Assembly: GCF_010119545.1 (NCBI RefSeq)
Contig: NZ_JAAEAA010000005.1
Span: 62,001-126,000, forward strand
Source of the DNA: Pontibacter fetidus
GTDB taxonomy: Bacteria; Bacteroidota; Bacteroidia; Cytophagales; Hymenobacteraceae
Length of the DNA: 64,000 nucleotides
Reading direction: 5' to 3'
The notes under the pieces were generated by a model. It did no database searches. It saw only the letters and a program-made list of their open reading frames with translations, and had not been told where the DNA came from. Positions 8,094-16,152 of this stretch are shown here, in pieces; the stretch's first letter is position 1, and the number at the start of each line of letters is the position of its first letter. The position numbers were made by a program, and so were the translations under genes.

Positions 8094-8600
8094 TTAGTCG
8101 GTTACTACAACGGTACGTGCCATATAATCATGGAACATCTGGCTGCGGCGGGTAGTAAGTATTAACAGGAAACCAAGGCCAACCGGTACCAGTGATAACA
8201 GTTTAGAGAAGTAACGTAAATTAGACTGCCACACTGAAATCCGCTTACCACGCAGGTCTGTTACTTTCAGGCCCAACGTAAATTTACCTATAGTTGCCTG
8301 CTTTGGCGAGGCCTCCAGCAGCGTATAGTATAGCCAGTGCACCACCGCAAAAAATGGGTTCAGGAAGAGGGCTTTGCCAATAGCCAGAAGGTCTGGTATG
8401 CTTACGCCATTGTGCTGGAGGGTTTTGTCCCAAGAGTTCATTTCCTGTGCGTTACTGCCTGCAGAGTAAAAAATGATCGTATAAAAAAAGACCAGCATGG
8501 TGGTATCTACCAGGAATGCTACAAAACGGGTAGTTAAGCTGCCGTAAAGTGATGAACGCTTTAAAAGGGATGGGGCGGGCAGGGTATAGGCTGTTTGCAT
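8094..8600 (-). CDS. RDD family membrane protein
   Basis: A 168-residue membrane protein with an RDD domain: an Arg in the first segment (LTTRFVAFLVD), an Asp in the same helix and a second Asp later (KVTDLRGKRIS). Three to four hydrophobic helices are visible (about 27-47, 75-95 and 135-150). RDD proteins are small inner-membrane proteins of mostly unknown function, and some are implicated in ion or proton exchange. Its neighbours do not suggest a role. Confidence 0.85.
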   Translation of the reverse strand: MQTAYTLPAPSLLKRSSLYGSLTTRFVAFLVDTTMLVFFYTIIFYSAGSNAQEMNSWDKTLQHNGVSIPDLLAIGKALFLNPFFAVVHWLYYTLLEASPKQATIGKFTLGLKVTDLRGKRISVWQSNLRYFSKLLSLVPVGLGFLLILTTRRSQMFHDYMARTVVVTD

Positions 8601-8935
8601 AAAGGTCTTTTTCTAATTTTTAGCGTTGTTAAAAAGCACCGATCTGACTGTAGAGCACATAAAACCATGTGCTGTGCGTTTACCTTTGGCAGGCTGATAA
8701 CCATGGCTATAGTTACCAGTTGTGGAATCAAATTCCAGTTAAATATAAAATTTTGTTTTAAACTCACAAAATGTTTAACAAAAATAATATTTAGCTTTTT
8801 AAAATTGTAATAAAGAAGTTACGAATTTAACTTAGTTAAGTGTAATATAATTCCAACAGCTGTAACTTTTGTGTGAACAGACTTATTTTGAGGGTTAAAG
8901 ACATAAAACGAAGTTTTTAGCTACTTTCGCATACG
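8601..8935. other. Intergenic region between RDD gene and murI
   Basis: 335 bases, AT-rich towards murI, holding both divergent promoters. On the plus strand TACTTTCG at 8922-8929 is a one-mismatch TAnnTTTG box close to the murI start, but no TTTG lies at the usual distance before it. I see no gene or hairpin RNA. Confidence 0.4.
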
Positions 8936-9751
8936 ATGGAAAAAGACAAACGATATCTGCCGATTGGTATATTTGATAGCGGTATTGGCGGACTTACTGT
9001 AGCTCAGGCAATTACCAAAGTTTTGCCAAACGAGCGCCTTATCTATTTTGGCGATACAGCCCATTTGCCTTACGGCGATAAATCTACGGCAGCTATTCAG
9101 GCGTATTCGGTAAAGATCTGCGACCTACTTTTAAAGCAGAACTGTAAGTTAATACTGATAGCATGTAACTCAGCATCGGCGGCGGCTTATGAACTGGTAA
9201 AAGAATATGTAGGCAGCAAAGCCAAAGTCCTGAACGTTATCGACCCGATCGTAGCACACATCGGCAAAACCTACCCCGGCGAAACCATCGGCCTCATCGG
9301 CACCAAGCAAACGGTAAACTCAAATGTATACCGCAAAAAAGTAGATAACCTGAACTTAGGGATCGAGTTAAAATCGCATGCCACGCCGCTGCTGGCCGCC
9401 ATGATTGAGGAAGGATTTTTTAACGATACCATCTCTGAAAGCGTCATCCATACCTATTTGTCAGACCCAAACCTGCAGCACATCAAAGCGCTCATACTTG
9501 GCTGCACACACTACCCGCTCATCAAAAAACAGATCGAAAGTTTTTATAAAAAGGATGTGGATGTGTTGGACGCAAGCCTGATTGTAGCACAGCATGTAAA
9601 AGAATACCTGGAGCAAAATAACTTAGCATCGGATAAGCTGGTTGGTGACCATCATTTCTACGTGTCTGATTTTACTCGTTCCTTCGAAGAAAGCACCCGC
9701 ATTTTCTTTAAGCGCCAGGTCCATTTAGAGCATTACCCGTTGTGGGAGTAG
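8936..9751 (+). CDS. murI: Glutamate racemase
   Basis: Interconverts L- and D-glutamate to supply D-Glu for peptidoglycan, in the cytoplasm and without a cofactor. All active-site landmarks are present: GIFDSGIGGLT (Asp14, Ser15), YFGDTAHLPYG, the first catalytic Cys in IACNSAS (Cys77) and the second in LGCTHYPLI (Cys190, with Thr191 and His192). The length of 271 residues matches the family. The ATG at 8936 gives a normal N-terminus. It stands alone, followed by the repeat-rich gap. Confidence 0.97.
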   Translation: MEKDKRYLPIGIFDSGIGGLTVAQAITKVLPNERLIYFGDTAHLPYGDKSTAAIQAYSVKICDLLLKQNCKLILIACNSASAAAYELVKEYVGSKAKVLNVIDPIVAHIGKTYPGETIGLIGTKQTVNSNVYRKKVDNLNLGIELKSHATPLLAAMIEEGFFNDTISESVIHTYLSDPNLQHIKALILGCTHYPLIKKQIESFYKKDVDVLDASLIVAQHVKEYLEQNNLASDKLVGDHHFYVSDFTRSFEESTRIFFKRQVHLEHYPLWE

Positions 9752-9881
9752 GGTGCAGTTAAAAAGTTAGAAAGTTTGTAAGTTAGAAAGTTAAAAAGTT
9801 GTTTTAGGATCTATGATCATCAAATGGTAAGGGTTTTATAGGTCTAATAATTCTCTTTTATCATTATCTGACTTGAAAGAA

Positions 9882-9916
9882 AGACCTAGCAGCGTGCGCA
9901 GCTCCTGCTAGTGTCT
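9882..9916 (+). repeat. CTAG-stem hairpin repeat, single copy
   Basis: AGAC + CTAGCAG (9886-9892), 12-base loop CGTGCGCAGCTC, CTGCTAG (9905-9911), bulged T, GTCT. This matches the loop and layout of the two inverted hairpins at 15121-15216, with a different but still paired stem. Confidence 0.7.
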
Positions 9917-10383
9917 GGTAACTATAACTTTCTTTGTCATCCCGAGCAAAACCGAAGGATCTTATTTGTCCTATAGTTTACTTTGTTGTTATTTCGAACA
10001 ACGTGAGAAATCTATTTCAGCCTATAGTTTGATTCCTTACTCTTCGAACCAAGCTATCCATTCAAACTTCCTTCAATCCTGGGAGCTCTTTAAACCCGTA
10101 GTTTCAATCTAGCTTTGGTGCCCTCACGGCCGGGAGGCCCCGTCTTCGGGCATCGCGCTGCTACCTTCTTGCTATCCTCCTTCGTCGGATTGCCTGCGGC
10201 ACCGCAATAAGTCAAAGGCGCTCAACCCAAAGACTGTGATCAGTTCGATAGCTACTGAAGCTAGAGTTTGAAGCTTCTCGCTTCGGCTTTTATTGTGGCT
10301 GTAGTTTCGAGGGGACAGGTGAACCTGTCCTAATCAATATCGGGAACTATAGACTATAGCTCAAACTATAACTACAATTAAAA

Positions 10384-10412
10384 GTCCCCCTTTGAAGGGG
10401 GTAGGGGGATGA
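10384..10412 (+). repeat. GTCCCCC-type intergenic repeat
   Basis: A 29-base unit beginning GTCCCCCTTTGAAGGGGG and ending TAGGGGGATGA. Near-identical units occur at 43639 and, inverted, at 43713-43741. Confidence 0.7.
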
Positions 10413-10459
10413 CAAAACGTAACTATAAAAATATAACTCCAACTATAGCAGTAGCAACT

Positions 10460-10650
10460 CCCCTCCCGGGAGCAGGGTCGTTAAGTTCTAGCAAATTCTC
10501 CCCTTGAGGGGAGCGCAGAGGGGTGTTTGCATTAGCGGGTGAATTTAAAACTGGCTAACAATTGGCATTTTGGCCCTGAATAACACCCTTATAATCCCCT
10601 CAAGGGGATAGTTCTCGGCAGAACTTAACGGCCCTGCCTCCCGGGAGGGG
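10460..10650. repeat. Inverted pair of a 50-55-base repeat
   Basis: The left arm (10460-10511) runs from CCCCTCCCGGGAG through CGTTAAGTTCT to CCCCTTGAGGGG. The right arm (10596-10650) is its reverse complement with a few differences. The two ends of each arm are themselves small palindromes. A partial third copy with AGAACTTAACAGCCCTGCC lies at 43825-43845. Confidence 0.7.
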
Positions 10651-10815
10651 TAGGGGTGGGTTAATCCAGCAAACTATAAAACTCTAACCCAAACTTAAAC
10701 ACCAAGAAAATCCTCTTTCCTACACTCCACATCAGCCTGAAAGAGACCTAAATCCTGTGATAATTACCAAAATGGGCCTAAAAACCGTACCTTTAACTAT
10801 AATCCATCAGAACTC

Positions 10816-11370
10816 ATGAAAAAACGATACCTGCGCATCGGCGATCTCAAACGCAATGCATTTATAGTGGCTGCTGCTGCCTGCATGGGCCTTACCAGTT
10901 GTGGCAATAGCAGTAACAACAACGACTGGAATTCCGGCGAAGAAGTTGCAGCACCAGATGGTATTATTACTGAACTTACCGAAGAAGCCCCTGACCAATG
11001 GAAAATTACCGACGAGCGCACGACAGTGCCAGGTGGCAGCATGGCTATTTTAAAGTATAACGATGGCCGGGTAGATACCCTGCAGGGCCTGGCCCTCGAA
11101 AATAAAATGAAGGACCTGGCAGCAAACCAGCAAACCTATAACCAAGGTGGCTTTGGGTTAGGTAGCGTACTTTGGTGGAGCGGCATGGGCTACATGGCTG
11201 GCCGTATGATGTCGCCGAGGGCAGGTTATTATGCCAACCCTGGTGTAATGAACAATACAGCTGCCTGGCGGCAAAACGTACAAACCTATCGTCAGCAAAG
11301 CACGGCACCTCGCTCCGGCAGAAGTGGTTACTTCAGAGGCCGAAGCAGTGGTGGCGGATTTGGTGGTTAG
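10816..11370 (+). CDS. YgiB-like lipoprotein
   Basis: A 184-residue exported protein. A basic N-terminus precedes a short hydrophobic stretch and lipobox GLTSC (Cys29). The mature part has a compact domain with DERTTVPGGSMAILKYNDG, then a low-complexity region rich in Gly, Asn, Ser and Arg ending in FRGRSSGGGFGG. The overall pattern, and its position directly before a glutathionylspermidine-synthase-like gene, match the ygiB-ygiC pair of enterobacteria. I infer the relationship partly from that context. Role unknown; cell-envelope location is likely. A near -7 box, TACCTTTA, is at 10788-10795. Confidence 0.7.
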   Translation: MKKRYLRIGDLKRNAFIVAAAACMGLTSCGNSSNNNDWNSGEEVAAPDGIITELTEEAPDQWKITDERTTVPGGSMAILKYNDGRVDTLQGLALENKMKDLAANQQTYNQGGFGLGSVLWWSGMGYMAGRMMSPRAGYYANPGVMNNTAAWRQNVQTYRQQSTAPRSGRSGYFRGRSSGGGFGG

Positions 11371-11392
11371 GTATATTTCATAACTATAGTTA

Positions 11393-12577
11393 ATGCTGGA
11401 TAATCTGAGAATTAGAGTTCGTCTGGAGCCACACTCCGGCGATGTAGAAACAGCCGTGCGTGGGCTTGGCTGGGATTGGTGCGTGGAAGATGGCTGCACC
11501 AACTATGTGCCCGGCGAAGCCGTGGTGTTAAATGAGCAGGATGCCGATGCACTGTTAGAAGCTGCAGATACGCTTTATAATATGATGGTACAGGCAGTGC
11601 CAGAAGACTTACCGGATGCTTTCCTGAATGTGCTGGGCATACCGCAGAACCTGTGGCAACTGGTACGCCAGTCCTGGAACGACGACCGTCACTGGCACTT
11701 ATACGGCCGCTTTGACCTGGCTCAAACCCCGGAAGGGCCGAAACTGATTGAGTTTAACGCCGATACGGCGACCTCTATACCTGAAACTGCAGTTGTGCAA
11801 TGGGCTAGCCTGGCAGCTGCCGGTAAGAACGATGCCAACCAATATTCAGGGTTATATGAGGCGTTGGTAGAGCAATTCAAAACATGGCGCACGATGAACA
11901 GCGATCTTGCTCCGGCTCTTTTACTGACTTACATTGGAGAGAGTGCAGAGGACGAAACTAATTGTGCTGTGCTGGCTCAGGCGGCAAAAGAAGCTGGTTT
12001 CGATACGCACCTTTGCCCGATAGACGAAGTAAGCATTTCTACAGAAGGAGCAGAGCGAGGCGTTTGGGCCCAGGTTGAAAATGAGCAATGGCAACAGTTT
12101 CCGTTTCTGTTTAAGTTACTGCCTTGGGAGCAGATTGCCTGGGAAGAGCCTGAACTATGCGAAAGCCTGACACAACTGGTGCGCAGCCGCAATGTAGTAA
12201 TCGCTAACCCGGCCTATACCTTATTGTTCCAAAGCAAAGGTATGCTGGCCTGGCTCTGGAAGGCTTATCCTTACCACCCGCTGTTACTGGAAGCAGACCT
12301 CACTCCGTTAAGCGATAAGTATATTCGTAAACCTTACTTCGGCAGGGAAGGACAAAGTGTGGAAGTGGTAGATAAAGTGCGGGTTACCAAAATGGAGGGC
12401 GAATACGACCAGCAACAGCAGGTTTACCAGCGTTGGTGCGATTTACCACAAGACAATAAAGGCTATACTTACCAGGCAGGCGTTTTCTGGGCCGGAGAAG
12501 GCTGCGCCATCGGCTTCCGTCGCGAGAAAGGCATCATCACCAACCTGTCGCAGTTTGTACCTCATTTAGTAGAGTAA
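11393..12577 (+). CDS. Glutathionylspermidine-synthase-like ATP-grasp protein (YgiC-like)
   Basis: A 394-residue protein of the preATP-grasp plus ATP-grasp family related to the synthetase half of glutathionylspermidine synthase. Visible family segments are FDLAQTPEGPKLIEFNADTATSIPE (about 106-130), PFLFKLLPWEQ, IANPAYTLLFQSKGMLAWLW and IRKPYFGREGQSVEV (about 312-326), which would form the nucleotide-binding and metal sites. The amidase half of the E. coli Gsp enzyme is absent, as in YgiC/YjfC. It should form an amide bond between a carboxylate and an amine at the cost of ATP, but the substrates are unknown. It lies 22 bases after the YgiB-like gene, and AACTATAGTT sits in that gap. Confidence 0.85.
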   Translation: MLDNLRIRVRLEPHSGDVETAVRGLGWDWCVEDGCTNYVPGEAVVLNEQDADALLEAADTLYNMMVQAVPEDLPDAFLNVLGIPQNLWQLVRQSWNDDRHWHLYGRFDLAQTPEGPKLIEFNADTATSIPETAVVQWASLAAAGKNDANQYSGLYEALVEQFKTWRTMNSDLAPALLLTYIGESAEDETNCAVLAQAAKEAGFDTHLCPIDEVSISTEGAERGVWAQVENEQWQQFPFLFKLLPWEQIAWEEPELCESLTQLVRSRNVVIANPAYTLLFQSKGMLAWLWKAYPYHPLLLEADLTPLSDKYIRKPYFGREGQSVEVVDKVRVTKMEGEYDQQQQVYQRWCDLPQDNKGYTYQAGVFWAGEGCAIGFRREKGIITNLSQFVPHLVE

Positions 12578-12589
12578 ACAGATTTGACG

Positions 12590-13228
12590 ATGAGTAGATT
12601 TCTGAAGTATAGCTATAGTTTGGTGCTTTTTCTGTTTGCTTTCTCTTGCAACCAAGTGCAGCAGGAAGAGAAGCCTGTTGAAATTCCATTCACGCAAGAC
12701 GACCTGACCCAAATCTATAGTTTAGCTTTTGATTCTCTGCTTGGGCCTTCGGAGCAGTGGTTAGGAGCTAAGCCTTTAATCGTTGATGATAGTGTTAGTG
12801 TAGAGGTAATATTTAGAGATACCTTTGATGGAGTCTACCCCAGAATATCAAATCTATTATCTGAAGAAAGGTATTTCCAGCGTAAGAAATCTCTTCAGAA
12901 GTATGATGGTTTTAATACGAATGAATTTGCAGCTATTATAGCTGATAGCAACCAGCAGTCTAATAATTTTCAGGGTGCTCACATCGTAAGGTCATTATAT
13001 AAGTATAAACCAACAGTTGTTTTAGCGCATAGTGATTCTTATTCAATAGGTGAACCCTTAGCCGCAGTTGCATTGGGAAAAGTCACTTTTAACAAAAATG
13101 CCAGCTATGCAATAATTATTGCGAGCTATCACAGAGGTCCGGAATGGTCTGAAGGCAAAGCCTACTTTCTAAAGAAGGATAATGGTAATTGGCGAGTTGT
13201 AGGAGTAAATAGTTTATTCATTAGTTAA
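12590..13228 (+). CDS. Lipoprotein of unknown function
   Basis: A 212-residue protein with signal peptide and lipobox FAFSC (Cys20). I chose ATG 12590 over the in-frame TTG at 12584 because it leaves a clean signal peptide. The mature protein is a soluble mixed domain ending in a KKDNGNWRVVGVNSLFIS strand, a pattern common in small NTF2- or cystatin-like periplasmic proteins. I do not recognise the family. It follows the ATP-grasp gene by 12 bases on the same strand and may share its transcript. Confidence 0.75.
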   Translation: MSRFLKYSYSLVLFLFAFSCNQVQQEEKPVEIPFTQDDLTQIYSLAFDSLLGPSEQWLGAKPLIVDDSVSVEVIFRDTFDGVYPRISNLLSEERYFQRKKSLQKYDGFNTNEFAAIIADSNQQSNNFQGAHIVRSLYKYKPTVVLAHSDSYSIGEPLAAVALGKVTFNKNASYAIIIASYHRGPEWSEGKAYFLKKDNGNWRVVGVNSLFIS

Positions 13229-13282
13229 GTAACAATCCTGCAAATCCTGATTCAGACAAAAGTCTATTTCCAAATTTAAACT

Positions 13283-13290
13283 TACCTTTG
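13283..13290 (+). promoter_or_regulatory. Candidate -7 box for the nuoH-N cluster
   Basis: TACCTTTG is an exact match to the Bacteroidota -7 consensus TAnnTTTG, 24 bases before the nuoH start. No TTTG lies at the usual 19-base distance upstream, so the -33 element is weak or absent. Confidence 0.45.
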
Positions 13291-13314
13291 CCTGTCCATA
13301 AATTCTAACCGCCT

Positions 13315-14418
13315 ATGCTCGCTTTTGTGCTTACACTTGTGCTGTTGCTTTCGATAGTGATCGTGCTGGCGTATGTAGAGCGTAAAGTGGCGGCTTTTAT
13401 GCAGGACCGCATGGGACCAACTGAGGCTGGTCCGTATGGTTCGTTGCAATCGGTGCTGGATGTGCTGAAGCTATTGCAGAAAGAAGACATTGTTCCTGCT
13501 GCTGCCGATAAAAACCTTTTCAAATTGGCCCCGATCTTAATTTTTGCCGCCGTTTTTGCAGGATTTGCGGTCATTCCTTTCACGCCTGACCTGGTGCCTG
13601 CCGGCATTGGTATCGGGGTGTTTTACCTGCTGGCGATCATCTCATTAGATGTAATTGGTCTGCTGATGGCGGGCTGGGGCTCGAATAACAAGTATGCTAT
13701 GCTGGGGGCCATGCGCTCTGTAGCTCAGATCGTGTCGTACGAAATTCCTGCCGGGCTGGCTATACTTGCTGCCGTAATGGTTTGTCAGTCTTTGGATTTC
13801 CAGGAGATCAGTTACCAGCAGGGCGCTTTAATGAACCGGTTTCCGGGATTGGAGTTTGAAATGAACTGGCTGTTCGGCATCGAGGCCCTGGGCATTAATA
13901 CGACAACTATAGGTGGCATTACCACCTGGAACATTTTCCGGGCGCCTATACTTCTGGTTGCTTTTGTGATCTATTTTATCGCATCGCTGGCAGAAAGCAA
14001 CCGCGCCCCTTTCGATATTCCGGAAGCGGAGTCGGAGCTGGTGGCGGGTTTCCACGTAGAATATTCTGGGTTCCGTTTTGCCATACTGTTCCTTGCCGAG
14101 TATAGTATGATGGTGCTGGTTAGTTTGGTGGCCGTTATCCTTTTCCTGGGTAGCTGGAACACGCCTTTACCTAATGTCGGCCCTGTTAGTTTAGCTTACT
14201 GGACAACCGGCACCATAGGAGAACTGTCAGGTATACTTTGGGGCGGCTTCTGGTTGCTGAGCAAAACATTTGTGCTGCTGTTTCTGCAATTACAGTTGCG
14301 GTGGACTTACCCACGGCTACGTGTTGATCAGTTGATGCACCTATGCTGGAAAGTGCTTACGCCAATTGCATTAGCTGTTATTTTAATAGCAGGCATCTGG
14401 CGATTATTGATGATATAG
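13315..14418 (+). CDS. nuoH: NADH-quinone oxidoreductase subunit H
   Basis: Membrane subunit of respiratory complex I that forms part of the quinone pocket and links the peripheral arm to the proton-pumping arm. The 367-residue protein has about eight or nine helices. Family hallmarks are YVERKVAAFMQDRMGP near the N-terminus, the loop AESNRAPFDIPEAESELV with conserved acidic residues, and LRWTYPRLRVDQLM near the C-terminus. It opens a run of seven nuo genes (H-N). The gene before it is an unrelated lipoprotein, so nuoA-G must be elsewhere or absent. Confidence 0.97.
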   Translation: MLAFVLTLVLLLSIVIVLAYVERKVAAFMQDRMGPTEAGPYGSLQSVLDVLKLLQKEDIVPAAADKNLFKLAPILIFAAVFAGFAVIPFTPDLVPAGIGIGVFYLLAIISLDVIGLLMAGWGSNNKYAMLGAMRSVAQIVSYEIPAGLAILAAVMVCQSLDFQEISYQQGALMNRFPGLEFEMNWLFGIEALGINTTTIGGITTWNIFRAPILLVAFVIYFIASLAESNRAPFDIPEAESELVAGFHVEYSGFRFAILFLAEYSMMVLVSLVAVILFLGSWNTPLPNVGPVSLAYWTTGTIGELSGILWGGFWLLSKTFVLLFLQLQLRWTYPRLRVDQLMHLCWKVLTPIALAVILIAGIWRLLMI

Positions 14419-14420
14419 AA

Positions 14421-14506
14421 TGAGTTAGAAAGTTATAAAGTTAGAAATTTAAAAAGTGATACTCACATAAATAACTTTCTAACCTTCTAACTTTCTAAAT
14501 TTTTAA
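14421..14506. repeat. AGTTAGAAAGTT inverted repeat between nuoH and nuoI
   Basis: GAGTTAGAAAGTTATAAAGTT from 14422 and the roughly inverted AACTTTCTAA...CTAACTTTC block from 14473 make an imperfect AT-rich hairpin. The same 12-base word occurs directly repeated at 9764-9805. Confidence 0.5.
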
Positions 14507-14507
14507 C

Positions 14508-15107
14508 TTGAACAAAGTGAAACATAGATCCGGATTCTGGTTTGCGGTAACGTCGCTGGTAAGCGGCCTGCGGCTTACGTGGCAGCATTTTGTGCGCGCC
14601 AAAAACCGTCGTACTCCGGAATACGTGACCGATAAGAACTACTTTAACCAACCCGACGGCCTGGTAACGCTTACGTACCCTTATGAAGCCATTCCGGTTC
14701 CTGACAACGGCCGTTACCGCCTGCACAACGAGATCGACGATTGTATAGTTTGTGACCTTTGTGCCAAGATCTGCCCGGTTAACTGCATCACGATAGAATC
14801 TGTAAAAGCGACGGAAGAGATAGGGCTAACCTCCGACGGAACCAAGAAACGCCTGTACGCACCGGTTTTTGATATTGACATGGCTAAATGCTGCTACTGC
14901 GGCCTGTGTACCACCGTCTGCCCAACCGACTGCCTGACCATGACGCCGGTTTATGATTTCGCAGAAGTAGATATCAAAAACATGATCTACCATTTTACAG
15001 ACCTGTCGCCGGAGCAGGCTGAGGAGAAAAAGCAATTGCTGGCAAAACAACAGGAAGAAATGGCAGCAGCCAAGGCAGCGGCACTCGCAGCAAGAAAGCA
15101 AGGGTAA
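14508..15107 (+). CDS. nuoI: NADH-quinone oxidoreductase subunit I (2x 4Fe-4S)
   Basis: Peripheral-arm ferredoxin-like subunit passing electrons toward quinone. Two classical 4Fe-4S motifs are present: C79-C82-C85-C89P (in CIVCDLCAKICP) and C128-C131-C134-C138P (in CCYCGLCTTVCP). The C-terminal 35 residues form a charged Ala/Gln/Lys-rich helix typical of Bacteroidota versions. No ATG is available: the frame opens with TTG at 14508, with a GTG alternative three codons later at 14517. The initiator is therefore non-standard, and weak translation of this subunit is possible. A REPIN-like hairpin pair follows it. Confidence 0.93.
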   Translation: MNKVKHRSGFWFAVTSLVSGLRLTWQHFVRAKNRRTPEYVTDKNYFNQPDGLVTLTYPYEAIPVPDNGRYRLHNEIDDCIVCDLCAKICPVNCITIESVKATEEIGLTSDGTKKRLYAPVFDIDMAKCCYCGLCTTVCPTDCLTMTPVYDFAEVDIKNMIYHFTDLSPEQAEEKKQLLAKQQEEMAAAKAAALAARKQG

Positions 15108-15120
15108 AGAGGTAAAGAAA

Positions 15121-15216
15121 AGACCTAGCGGCGTGCGCAGCTCCCGCTAGTGTCTGATGCTACGAAGCAAAGCCTTAAACCAGACGCTCGTAGGAGCTAC
15201 GCACACTACGAGGTCT
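15121..15216. repeat. REPIN-like pair of inverted hairpins inside the nuo cluster
   Basis: Hairpin 1: AGAC, CTAGCGG (15125-15131), loop CGTGCGCAGCTC, CCGCTAG (15144-15150), T bulge, GTCT. Hairpin 2, inverted: AGAC, G bulge, CTCGTAG (15187-15193), loop GAGCTACGCACA, CTACGAG (15206-15212), GTCT. Stems differ between copies but always pair, and loops are nearly constant. Only 26 bases separate the two hairpins. The whole is about 96 bp between nuoI and nuoJ. Confidence 0.8.
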
Positions 15217-15246
15217 TTTGAGAAACGATAAAAGTAAACTATAAAA

Positions 15247-15759
15247 ATGCTTTTCTACATCTTCGCTATACTGGCTATAGTTTCGGGAGCTTACATGGTG
15301 CTGACGCGTAACCTGCTGTATGCTGGTTTTTCGTTACTGATCGTGCTGCTGAGTATAGCCGGTATTTATGTGCTGCTGTTCGCTGATTTTATAGCTGTTA
15401 CCCAACTGATGGTGTACGTGGGCGGCGTACTGGTGCTGATACTTTTCGGTATTATGCTGAGCAGCCGTGTGCAGGATAAATCGGTGCTTTCGGAGAACGT
15501 GAATACGGTTTGGGGTACGCTGGTGGCCGGGCTTATAGTTGTAGGATTGAGCTATAGTATACTTAAATCAAATATCAGTTCGCTGTTGTGGCTGCAAACT
15601 ATGGAAGTTGATGTGCTTGGAGATCAAAAAAGTACGGTGCAAATGATCGGTATTAAACTAATGACGGATTTTGTACTGCCATTTGAGATTGCCTCGCTGC
15701 TGCTGCTGATCGCCCTGATGGGAGCCGCTTACATTGCCACCGACAAACAGAAAACATAG
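15247..15759 (+). CDS. nuoJ: NADH-quinone oxidoreductase subunit J
   Basis: Small membrane subunit of complex I, 170 residues with five helices. The family segment ADFIAVTQLMVYVGGVLVLILFGIML (about 42-67) is clearly present; this is the helix with the pi-bulge that couples quinone reduction to pumping. The ATG at 15247 lies 30 bases after the REPIN-like element, and the stop is two bases before nuoK. Confidence 0.96.
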   Translation: MLFYIFAILAIVSGAYMVLTRNLLYAGFSLLIVLLSIAGIYVLLFADFIAVTQLMVYVGGVLVLILFGIMLSSRVQDKSVLSENVNTVWGTLVAGLIVVGLSYSILKSNISSLLWLQTMEVDVLGDQKSTVQMIGIKLMTDFVLPFEIASLLLLIALMGAAYIATDKQKT

Positions 15760-15761
15760 CC

Positions 15762-16067
15762 ATGAATATTCCCTTAGAACATATCTTGTTGCTGAGTGCT
15801 GTGCTGTTTAGTATCGGTGTACTGGCAGTAATTACCAAACGCCATGCGGTGGTGGTATTGATGGGTATTGAGCTGATCTTTAACGCGGCCAACCTGAACC
15901 TCGTAGCTTTTAGCCGTCATGATCCACAGTTGTTACAGGGGCAGTTGTTCTCCCTGTTTGTTATAGTTATTGCCGCTGCCGAAGCCGCTGTTGCCCTGGC
16001 TATAGTTCTGCGCGTGTACCAGCACTTTAAAACTGCTAATTTAAGCGAGATCACCTCACAAGACTAA
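15762..16067 (+). CDS. nuoK: NADH-quinone oxidoreductase subunit K
   Basis: A 101-residue, three-helix complex I subunit. Conserved acidic residues lie in the membrane helices: Glu in LMGIELIFNAANLN and Glu in AAAEAAVALAIVL, which take part in proton transfer. The length matches the family (about 100). Two bases separate it from nuoJ, implying co-translation. Confidence 0.97.
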   Translation: MNIPLEHILLLSAVLFSIGVLAVITKRHAVVVLMGIELIFNAANLNLVAFSRHDPQLLQGQLFSLFVIVIAAAEAAVALAIVLRVYQHFKTANLSEITSQD

Positions 16068-16152
16068 AGCCCGTTTACTGCAAACTATAAGTATAAAATT
16101 AAGCTAATATACTTAACTTTGGCCGCTGATAAACCAAACTATAAACCTGAAC

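Larger units (their letters stand above)
9752..10815. other. 1.06-kb gene-free region made of intergenic repeats
   Basis: No plausible gene. From left to right it holds AGTTAGAAAGTT-type direct repeats (9764-9805), a CTAG-stem hairpin (9882-9916), a CCCGAGC...GGATCT-type segment near 9940-9970, a GC-rich stretch bounded by GGTGCC and GGCACC (about 10117-10205), a GTCCCCC hairpin repeat (10384-10412) and two inverted copies of a 50-55-base repeat (10460-10511 and 10596-10650). All but the GC-rich stretch have recognisable relatives elsewhere in this window. Confidence 0.7.
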
